A stretch of 64,000 nucleotides of DNA, from positions 248,001 to 312,000 of the forward strand of contig NZ_JABXYK010000005.1 in NCBI RefSeq assembly GCF_013378445.1, written 5' to 3'. The notes below the pieces were generated by a model, which was given only the letters and a program-made list of their open reading frames with translations, did no database searches and was not told where the DNA came from. This stretch comes from Mycoplana rhizolycopersici (GTDB lineage Bacteria > Pseudomonadota > Alphaproteobacteria > Rhizobiales > Rhizobiaceae). Below, piece after piece: positions 35,696-44,500 of the stretch; the stretch's first letter is position 1; the number at the start of each line of letters is the position of its first letter. The position numbers were made by a program, and so were the translations under genes.

Positions 35696-38600
35696 ATGAA
35701 GAAGGGGACTGGCTGGAGGACAATAGCGGCGTTGCCGTTTCTTGTCGCCCTGGGGCATACGGCTGCCCTCGGCGATCCGGTTCCGCGCGCCACCCCCACT
35801 GCCGGCTCCGTCATCGCGCGAAAGACGGGCGAGGAGGTTCGCTTCTTCGACGTCAGCAACTGGCGCCACGTCGACCTCAACCAGGACCTTCTGATCGGCG
35901 ACGAACTGCGCACCAACGCGGTCGGCCAGCTCGCCGTCCTCTTTGCCGACAGCACCCAGATCCGGCTCGGCCGCAATTCCTCGCTGCTCGTCCGTCAGAT
36001 GGGGGCTGCGGGCGATACCGTGCTCGACCTGCAGAGCGGCACCATCTGGGCGCGCGCGCAGCGCGGCGGCCAGGGGCTGAAGATCGACACGCCCGCTGCG
36101 GCCGCCGCGATCCGCGGCACCGACTGGTCGCTCACCGTCGACGGCGACAAGACCTCGCTGGTAGTGATGGAAGGCACGGTGGAACTGGTGAACGACCAGG
36201 GCAGCGTGCAGGTCCGCCAGGGCGAGGCCGCCGTGGCCCGGATCGGGCAGGCGCCGCAGAAGGTCATCGTCGTCAACTCCGACGACCGCGAGCAGATGCT
36301 GTTCTATCTGCCGCTGCGCGACGCGTTCGTCTACATGCAGCCCTCCCCGCTGACGGCGCAGGAAATGCGCCGGACGATCGACGGCCTCGAACAAAAGCCG
36401 GAAGAAATCCGCAGCGCCGAGGACTGGCTGACGCTTGCCGAGGCACAGTTTACGCTGGAAGGCCGCCAGATGGCGATGGCCTCGCTGGACCGGGCGCGCG
36501 CCATGAAGCTTTCCGCCACCCAGCGCGCCCGCCTCGACCTGATCGACGCCATGGTCGCCGGCGCCGAACGCCGCTTCGACGATGCCGCGCGCCTGTTCGC
36601 CCGCGCCCGACCCGGCCTCGATCCGAAACGAGGCAGCGTGGCCGACTTCGGCGGCTACTTCGCCCGTGCCCTTGCAAACCCCGACCGCCTCGAAAAGCAG
36701 CCGCGTCGGGTGACCGGCCCGAACGGCGCCTTCGCCGAGGCCTATGCGGCGGGCTTCCTGGAAAACATCCGCGCGAGCCTCGATATTCTGAAGGAGGCCG
36801 AACAGCGGTATCCGGACGACCCGTCGCTGCCGGCCTACCGCTCCGCCTTCGCCTTCATCATCAACGATCGCGAACAGGTGAAGGAAGCGATTGGTCGCGC
36901 GCTGGCGCTCGATCCGAACCAGCCGATCGCGCTGTGGAGCCTTTCACGCTATCAGAGCGGCATCGAAGGCGACCCCAAGGCCGCCATCGCAACCCTCGAG
37001 ACGGCACTGAAGGTGGCGCCCGGCTGGGGCACGCTGTGGAATGATCTGGGCCTCGCCCAGGATGCACGCGGCGACTGGCAGTCGGCGCAAAAAGCGCTCA
37101 AGCGCGCGATCGAGCTGGACCCCGTAGATCCTTTGCCGCGCGTCAATCTGGCGATCACTTATCTCGATCAGGACCGGGTGCTACTGGCGAAGGACCAAAT
37201 CGACCGTGCGATGGCGGCCGATCCGGGTTTCGATCTCGCCCTGATCGCGCGCGGCCGCTACCATCTCCAAACGGGCGAACTGGAGCAGGCGACCGAGGAC
37301 CTGCTGGCGGGCACGGTGGCAAATCCCGCGGTAGCGCAGGGGCAGCTTGCGTTGGCCATTGCGCAGCAGGAGCAGGGCAATGGCGTCGCCGCGCAGCAGG
37401 CGCTCGACAACGCCGATCGGCTCGACCCGAATGATCCCGTCGTTCCGTCTCTGCGGGCAAGCATCGCGATGGACGAGTACGATTCCGACGGCGCCATTGC
37501 CGCAGCCCTGGAATACATGCGCCGGCTGCGCGCGATCGGATCGGACCACGCCGCGATCAGCTTCAACCACGACGCAGGCTCGACCCTCAACAATGCCTTC
37601 CGCCTGCAGGGCCTGAACGCCTGGGGCCAGTATTACGGCGACATCACCTTCGACCCCTTTTCCGGCATGTCGTATGTCGACCAGACGCTGCGCGGCAGCG
37701 TCAACCCGTTCCTGAACAACTACCTTTACGGCAGCGACGGCATCGAGCCGACCCAGAATAAGTACACTTTCTCATCCTTCATGCAGGGCCTGCTGTACGA
37801 CCCGCACATGCTGGCAGGGCCTTCCGCTCGACCGTACTACATCCGTTACCCCTTCGCGGAAGTCGAACTTGGCTACGGCATCTCGACCTATAACGGCGAC
37901 ACCCGGCCGATCTACGAGGGCAGCTGGAGCAGCTTTGCCAACTGGCCGTTCCCGGTGAGCAGCTACGTCAATCTTGCATGGATAAAGACGCCGCTCACGG
38001 GTGATATAGCTTATCCGCAGTCGCACTACGACGGCACGGCCGAAGTGATAAACGGCGTCGGCTACCTTACGGCGACTCCGACCCCGGACACCAGGGTCGT
38101 CGCCTATGCGCAACGCACAGACAACAGCCTTGAGCTGCCCTATTACTTCGGAAGTCCACCGGATACGTTTGAAAGAGACAACAATTACAAGACAACCGAA
38201 CTCGGTGTCGGACTCAGTCATACGATCAGCTTTGAAAACGTCATCAACACTGCATTCTTCTACAGCGATACAGATCAGAAGAACGATTTCACGTTTGCTC
38301 AAGCCGGCATTGATGCCTTCAGCCAGAAAACATCGCAGACGAGCTATATTGGAGCGCTCAACCACACCATCGCTACAGGCAACCTGACGTGGCGCTATGG
38401 CATCGAAGGCGGCGTGATCGATTTGGACTATGCCGAGGATCTGAATGGCGAACCGACGGTGGATTCCGTGTCGACACGAGTCGACTATGGTCGTGCATAC
38501 GTCGATGTACTGCACGACATAAACAGTCAGGTGAAGGCCGAGTACGGCTTGTTCGGAACGTATGCCAACGGCGATTTTGCCGATACCAAAACATTTGAGC

Positions 38601-39349
38601 CGCGCTTCGGGGTGGCTTATTCTCCGACAGACGGGCAATGGCTGCGCGCGGCTGTCCTTCGCCAGAGCTACGATTATGACATCAATACCTTGGCTCCAGT
38701 CAGCATTCTCGGCATACAACCCAATCAATTCGGTCTGGCCACCGATGGTTACGCCGATACGCTCGCCTTGAAATGGGACGCAGAATGGACCGACTGGTTC
38801 TTTACGGCGGTCGACTACCAACATCAGGATATGAACGGCCTTGCCCTCGGCTATCCTGCGCTCTGGCCGTCCCCGCTCTTTGTCGATTCCTTCGCTCTCT
38901 CGGAGGGTCGCGTTGACCGCACGAGCCTGACCTCCAACATTCACATCGGTAGCGGCTTTGGCGTCTCCGGAACCGTCGCTTACACGAATTCGAAGAACGA
39001 CGATCCCACGAGCCTAGACTACGGCAAAACCCTGCCTTTCATACCGACATGGGCTGGACAGGTTGCCTTGACGTGGGTCAACGAAGCAAACATCAAGGCG
39101 ACGGTCGCCGGCAACTACATAGGAACCCGTGCGGGCAGTCTTTCATCGCTGGATGGAGAATTGCCTATTGGCCGGACTGAACTCGACGCCTTCTGGACGC
39201 TCGACGCCAGCGTGACGTGGGAACCGTTCGACAAGCGTTTCGAACTGAGCCTTGCCGCCTTCAACCTGCTGGACGAGGATTTCGACGTCGCAACGGGCAT
39301 CCCCGGCTGGGGGCGGAGCTTCAAGGGCACCGTCAAAGTTCGTTTCTGA
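35696..39349 (+). CDS. FecR-TPR-outer membrane beta-barrel fusion protein
   Basis: An exported 1217-residue protein. A signal peptide of about 26 residues (ends ALGD) precedes a FecR domain at about residues 50-180 (DLLIGDELRTNAVGQLAVLFADSTQIRLG, TPAAAAAIRGTDWSLTVDG, VVMEGTVELVNDQGSVQVRQGEAA). TPR-like helical repeats run from about 220 to 620 (ALDPNQPIALWSLSRYQSG, LEPWN-type pairs such as AIELDPVDPLPRVNLAITYLDQ). From about 640 to the C-terminal F1217 (GWGRSFKGTVKVRF) the protein is an aromatic-rich barrel. The terminal Phe and strand pattern fit BamA-dependent assembly. Its stop overlaps the cyclase start (TGATG). Codons in the barrel, about 37740-39160, are much poorer in G+C than the rest. 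No plug domain or TonB box was seen. Confidence 0.8.
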   Translation: MKKGTGWRTIAALPFLVALGHTAALGDPVPRATPTAGSVIARKTGEEVRFFDVSNWRHVDLNQDLLIGDELRTNAVGQLAVLFADSTQIRLGRNSSLLVRQMGAAGDTVLDLQSGTIWARAQRGGQGLKIDTPAAAAAIRGTDWSLTVDGDKTSLVVMEGTVELVNDQGSVQVRQGEAAVARIGQAPQKVIVVNSDDREQMLFYLPLRDAFVYMQPSPLTAQEMRRTIDGLEQKPEEIRSAEDWLTLAEAQFTLEGRQMAMASLDRARAMKLSATQRARLDLIDAMVAGAERRFDDAARLFARARPGLDPKRGSVADFGGYFARALANPDRLEKQPRRVTGPNGAFAEAYAAGFLENIRASLDILKEAEQRYPDDPSLPAYRSAFAFIINDREQVKEAIGRALALDPNQPIALWSLSRYQSGIEGDPKAAIATLETALKVAPGWGTLWNDLGLAQDARGDWQSAQKALKRAIELDPVDPLPRVNLAITYLDQDRVLLAKDQIDRAMAADPGFDLALIARGRYHLQTGELEQATEDLLAGTVANPAVAQGQLALAIAQQEQGNGVAAQQALDNADRLDPNDPVVPSLRASIAMDEYDSDGAIAAALEYMRRLRAIGSDHAAISFNHDAGSTLNNAFRLQGLNAWGQYYGDITFDPFSGMSYVDQTLRGSVNPFLNNYLYGSDGIEPTQNKYTFSSFMQGLLYDPHMLAGPSARPYYIRYPFAEVELGYGISTYNGDTRPIYEGSWSSFANWPFPVSSYVNLAWIKTPLTGDIAYPQSHYDGTAEVINGVGYLTATPTPDTRVVAYAQRTDNSLELPYYFGSPPDTFERDNNYKTTELGVGLSHTISFENVINTAFFYSDTDQKNDFTFAQAGIDAFSQKTSQTSYIGALNHTIATGNLTWRYGIEGGVIDLDYAEDLNGEPTVDSVSTRVDYGRAYVDVLHDINSQVKAEYGLFGTYANGDFADTKTFEPRFGVAYSPTDGQWLRAAVLRQSYDYDINTLAPVSILGIQPNQFGLATDGYADTLALKWDAEWTDWFFTAVDYQHQDMNGLALGYPALWPSPLFVDSFALSEGRVDRTSLTSNIHIGSGFGVSGTVAYTNSKNDDPTSLDYGKTLPFIPTWAGQVALTWVNEANIKATVAGNYIGTRAGSLSSLDGELPIGRTELDAFWTLDASVTWEPFDKRFELSLAAFNLLDEDFDVATGIPGWGRSFKGTVKVRF

Positions 39350-41328
39350 TGAGCGGCAGCGCCCCAAAGCACGACATCACTGGCGTGAACGGAACGCGGC
39401 GGATCGGCCGCACGCTTCGGCTCGTCCTCTTGACCGTCATGACGATCGCCGTAGTCTCGACGCTGACCCGCTTCCCGTTCTGGTCGTTGCAGGAGCTCAG
39501 AAGCTTCGACTATCTTTCCACCTTCGACGATCCCTCCCCGCCCGCAGACAGCCCGGTCGTCGTTGCAATCGACGAGCCGTCGCTGGCCGAGATCAACGTG
39601 CAGTGGCCCTGGCCGCGCGACATCCACGCGCGCCTGGTCGAGGCGCTGCGCGCAGCCGGCGCAAGGGCGATCGGGCTCGACATCATCTTCGCCGAACCGT
39701 CCGTGCCCGAACGCGACGCGGCCCTGGCCGCAGCGCTCGGTCCAGACGTGGTTCTCGCCGGCGACGAGAGCCTGATCGTCACCCCGCAGGCCGAGCAGTT
39801 GGTGCGCACCACCCCGCTTCCCGCCTTTTCGGATGCGGGTGCGGTCACCGGCCTCGCCTCGATCTCGCTCGGTGGCGACGGCACCTTCCGCGACCTGCCG
39901 CGCTACGAGGACGGCTTCGCCCGCGAACTCGCCCGTATCGCCGGCCGGCCTCACGAGCTGCCGCACGGCGACTGGCTGGTCCAGTCGTTCGGCCCCGCCC
40001 GCAGCTATCCCACGGTCTCCTATTACCAGGCGCTCGACCCGGACAATTTCCTGCCCAAGGATTTCTTCCGCGACCGCGTCGTCATCGTCGGCCTCAGCCT
40101 GCAGAACGCCCCCGAGATCAACCACGGCGGCGCGGACGCCTTTGCGACGTCCTATACGGTGCACACCGGGCGGCTGGTCGCGGGCGTGGAGATCCAGGCG
40201 ACGATCTTCGACAACATCGTGGGTGCCCGCGCCATCTTGAAGGCGGGCACGCCGATCGCCCTTGCCGGCATCGCGCTTGCCGCCGTCCTTTCCGCGCTCA
40301 CCGTCTGGCGCTCGACGCGCTGGCAGACGGCGGCCGTGACCCTGGGCGCCGTGGTTGCGCTTGCCGCGGCAAGCTTCCTGCTGATCCGCTACGCCCAGCT
40401 CTTCGTCTCGCCGCTCGGCCCCGCGCTCGCCTTCGTCAGCGTCGCGATCGGCCAGGCCGCCTTCGACTATGCCGACGAGCGCCGCAACCGCAAGCAGATC
40501 ACCCGTGCCTTCTCGCAGTACCTCTCGCCAGCCCTCGTCGAACGGCTCGCCCGCGACCCCTCGCAGCTGCGGCTTGGCGGCGAACGGCGCACGCTCTCCA
40601 TCCTCTTCTGCGACGTGCGTGGCTTCACCACCATCGCGGAGACGATGAAGGACGATCCCGAACAGCTGACGACGCTGATCAACCGCCTGCTGACGCCTTT
40701 GTCCGACATCGTGCTCGGCCATGGCGGGACGATCGACAAATATATCGGCGACTGCCTGATGGCGTTCTGGAACGCGCCGCTGGACGACGACGACCACGCC
40801 AACCACGCAGTGGCAGCGGCCATCGACATGCTGGCGCGGATGGACAGCCTCAACGAAGAGCTGAAACGCGAGGCGACCGAGCGCGGCGCCGTCCACCATC
40901 AGCTCCGGATCGGCATCGGCATCAACACCGGCGAATGCGTCGTCGGCAATATGGGATCCTCGCAGCGGTTCGACTATTCGGTGCTGGGCGACGCGGTAAA
41001 CCTCGCCTCCCGCCTCGAGGGCGCCTCGAAGAACTACGGCGTGCCGCTTCTGATCGGCGAGGGCACCGCCCTTCTCGCCGACCGTTTCTGTGCGCTGGAA
41101 CTCGACCGCATCACCGTGAAGGGACGGACGACGGCCTCTCCCGTCTTCACAGCGCTTGCCGATGTGGCCGACGATGTCGCGGAGAAGCATCGCCGCCTCG
41201 TCACCGCCCGCTACGCCGGCACGCTCACGCCCGACGATCCGCTCTTCGACGAGATGCTCGCAGCCCTGCCGGCCCTCTCCCCCTACTACCGGATCGTGCG
41301 CAATGAACGCGCCGAAAACGCCGGATAG
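39349..41328 (+). CDS. CHASE2-domain class III adenylate/guanylate cyclase
   Basis: A 659-residue inner membrane sensor cyclase. After an N-terminal helix (LVLLTVMTIAVVST), a CHASE2 periplasmic domain runs to about residue 295 (VVVAIDEPSLAEINVQWPWPRDIHARLVEALRAAGARAIGLDIIFAEPS is its signature start). Three close helices (residues about 298-370) lead to the catalytic domain. Metal-binding aspartates are in FCDVRGFTT and YIGDCLMAFW, the base-contact lysine is in IDKYIGD, and the transition-state N/R are in VLGDAVNLASRLE. Conserved residues suggest ATP as substrate, but GTP or pyrimidines are not excluded. The ATG at 39349 overlaps the FecR gene stop by 1 nt. Confidence 0.92.
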   Translation: MSGSAPKHDITGVNGTRRIGRTLRLVLLTVMTIAVVSTLTRFPFWSLQELRSFDYLSTFDDPSPPADSPVVVAIDEPSLAEINVQWPWPRDIHARLVEALRAAGARAIGLDIIFAEPSVPERDAALAAALGPDVVLAGDESLIVTPQAEQLVRTTPLPAFSDAGAVTGLASISLGGDGTFRDLPRYEDGFARELARIAGRPHELPHGDWLVQSFGPARSYPTVSYYQALDPDNFLPKDFFRDRVVIVGLSLQNAPEINHGGADAFATSYTVHTGRLVAGVEIQATIFDNIVGARAILKAGTPIALAGIALAAVLSALTVWRSTRWQTAAVTLGAVVALAAASFLLIRYAQLFVSPLGPALAFVSVAIGQAAFDYADERRNRKQITRAFSQYLSPALVERLARDPSQLRLGGERRTLSILFCDVRGFTTIAETMKDDPEQLTTLINRLLTPLSDIVLGHGGTIDKYIGDCLMAFWNAPLDDDDHANHAVAAAIDMLARMDSLNEELKREATERGAVHHQLRIGIGINTGECVVGNMGSSQRFDYSVLGDAVNLASRLEGASKNYGVPLLIGEGTALLADRFCALELDRITVKGRTTASPVFTALADVADDVAEKHRRLVTARYAGTLTPDDPLFDEMLAALPALSPYYRIVRNERAENAG

Positions 41329-41529
41329 AGCCGCGCCGGAATCCTTGCCGCATCCGCGATGAAACCTGCGGGCTGGACCGTTCTATTCAGGGGACACAGT
41401 TCTGCCCGGGACAGCCGCTTCAACCTTTCGACCCAGCCGGGAAACTTTGCGACCTTCGGTTGACATCCGCCGCTCAGCTATCAAGAGTGGCCGGCGCTGG
41501 GACCGATGGCATTTGGAGGACATGGGGTT

Positions 41530-44500
41530 ATGCGTTCTTTCTTCGGCGTCTCCGCCTTTCTCGTCACGCTTGTGACAGCCGTCCTCTCCGGCGCTCTCCC
41601 GGGCCACGCCGCCGAATCCAAACGCTCGATCGTCACCACCGAGAACGCCGACTATTTCGGGTTCGACCTGCGCACGGTGCAGAATGTCACGCTGGACCAG
41701 TGCAAGAGCCAGTGCATCGGCGACCCTTCCTGCCGCGCCTTCACCTACAATCCGAAGGTGAAATGGTGCTTCCTCAAGTCCGACTTCAATCAGCTCAACG
41801 GCTTCAACGGCACGATCGCCGGCAAGATCACGCTGACCGACGGCGAGGCGGACATCGGCGCGGCACCCGCACTCGGCTTCCTCTCCGAGGGCATGCTGCA
41901 GGAGGCGCGCGCGCTCAGGTCCAGCCTCACGCTGCTCAGCACCCAGGAAGGACAGGGCGTGGAAAGCCTCGCGGCACTTGGCCGGATCGAGGCCGAGACC
42001 GGCCGCATCTCCGAGGCGCTGGACGCCTTCAAGGGTGCGCTGTCGCTGGCGCCCGACGACCGCTTCCTCTGGATCGAAATGGCCCAGACCGCCGCCCGCT
42101 CGACCGACAATTCCTATCTTGCCGGCCAGGGCCCGCTTGCCGCCCTGAACGCCTATTGGCTGACGCGGTCGATCACCGCCCGCGCCGACGCACTCGCTGT
42201 TCTCGCCGACACGCTCGACAAGTCCGGCAACTACCGCGCCGGCATCAACGCCTACAAGGAAAGCCTTGCGCTGGTCGCAGACCCCACAGTCCGCGCCGCC
42301 TATCTCGATCTCAAGGCACGCCAGGGCTTCCGCGTCGTCCAGCACACCCTCGACAACGACAGCGCGAGCCCGCGGGCCTGCGTGCAGTTCTCCGAACCGC
42401 TGGTAAAATTCGGCACCGACTACGCAAGCTTCGTCACGCTCGACGGCGCAGCCCCCAAGGGCGTCGAGGCGAAGGACAGCCAGGTCTGCGTCGAGGGCCT
42501 GAACCACGGCCAGCGCTACAAGCTTGCATTCCGTCCCGGCCTGCCTTCCTCGGTCGACGAAAGCCTGGAGCAGGCCGTCGAGCTGGACATCTACGTCCAG
42601 GACCGCAGCGCCAGCGTACGCTTCACCGGCGACAGCTTCGTGCTGCCGAGCACCGCGCGGCGCGGCATCCCGCTCGTCTCCGTCAACACCGACAGCGCTG
42701 ATCTCAAGCTCTACCGCGTCGGCGACCGCAGCATCGCCGCCCTTCTGACCGGCTCGCAGTTCCTCACCCAGCTGGACGGCTACGGCGCCGGCCGTATCGA
42801 GAGCGAACTCGGCAAACTCGTCTGGCAGGGCCAGATCGAGATGCAGCGCGATCTCAACAAGGACGTCGTCACCTCCTTCCCCGTCGACGAGGCCCTGCCG
42901 AAGCGCGAACCCGGCATCTACGTTCTGACCGCCGAGGCCTCGAACGGGCCGAAGCGCGAATGGGACGCCAAGGCCACGCAGTGGTTCCTCGTCTCCGACA
43001 TCGGCCTTTCGACATTCGCCGGCACCGACGGGCTGCACGTCTTCGCCCGCTCGCTCGGCAGCGCGAAGCCCCTGGCCGGCGTCGAACTGCAGTTGCTGGC
43101 GAAAAACAACGAGATCCTCGGCACCGCCACGACCGACGCCGATGGCCGCGCCACCTTCACCGCCGGGCTGATCCGCGGCACCGCGGCGATGATGCCGGCC
43201 GTGCTGACGGCGCGCAACGGCGAGGCCGACTACGTCTTCCTCGACATGACCCGCGCCGGCTTCGACCTCTCCGACCGCGGCGTCACCGGCCGCCCGGCGC
43301 CGGGCGCCATCGACATCTTCGCCTGGACCGAGCGCGGCATCTACCGTGCCGGCGAGACGGTGCATGCCGCAGCCCTTGCCCGCGACGTTGAGGCGAACGC
43401 GGTGGAAGGCCTGCCGCTGACCTTCGTCTTCACCCGCCCCGATGGCGTCGAGGACCGGCGTCTCGTCAGCAACGACAGCCGCCTCGGCGGCCACACGATC
43501 GACTTCCCCGTCCAGTCGAATGCCATGCGCGGCACCTGGACGATGCAGATCTTCGCCGATCCCAAGGCGCCGTCGATCGGCGAGAAGACCTTCCTTGTCG
43601 ACGACTTCGTGCCCGATCGCACCGAATTCGACCTGACGAGCGAGGCAAAGGACATCGTCAGCGGCACACCGGTCGCGATCGACGTCGACGGCCGCTACCT
43701 GTACGGAGCGCCTGCCGCCGGCCTGGAGATCGAGGGCGACGTGTCCCTGAAGCCGACGCGCGCCAGCGAGGCCTTCAAGGGCTATGTCTTCGGTCTTGCC
43801 GACGAGGAGGGCATGGAGGAGAACCGCCTGCCGATCGAGGGCCTGGCGCCGCTCGACGACGAGGGCAAGGCGCGCTTCGAGGTCGATGTCGCCGAACGCC
43901 CGGCGACAACCCAGCTTCTGAACGCCGAGATCACCGTACGCATGAGCGAGACAGGCGGTCGTGCCGTCGAGCGCTCGCTGATCCTGCCGGTGCGCGCCGA
44001 CGGACCGATGATCGGCATCCGCCCGGCAGCCAGCGGCGACGTTCCGGAAAATTCGACGGCCCGTTTCCACGTGATCGTAGCCGGTCCCGAGGGCGGCAGG
44101 CAGGCGATGAAGGGCCTGCCATGGAAGCTTCTGAGCGTCGAGCGCGATTATCAATGGTATCGCGACGGTTCTTCCTGGCGCTACGAACCGATCCTGTCGA
44201 CAAAGCAGGTCGAGGCCGGCGTGATCGACGTCACCGAGGACGGTGCGGAGATCGCCGTTCCGGTCGGCTGGGGCCGCTACCGTCTCGAAGTCGAGACGGC
44301 GTCCGCCGCCGGTCCGGCGACCAGCATCGAATTCGACGCCGGCTGGTATGTCGAGGCCACTTCGACGGAAACGCCGGACGCGCTCGAGATCGCGCTTGAC
44401 AAGGAAAGCTACAAGGTCGGCGAGACCGCGAAGCTCAAGGTCACCTCGCGCTATGCCGGCCAGCTTCTCGTCACCAACGGCACGGAGAACCTGATCTCGG

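Noticed and set aside
35069..41328. Complete Pycsar anti-phage operon
   Set aside because: A Pycsar operon has a soluble pyrimidine cyclase adjacent to its effector. Here the cyclase carries CHASE2 and membrane helices, is separated by 3.7 kb and lies on the other strand. Only a family-level resemblance of one protein is supported.
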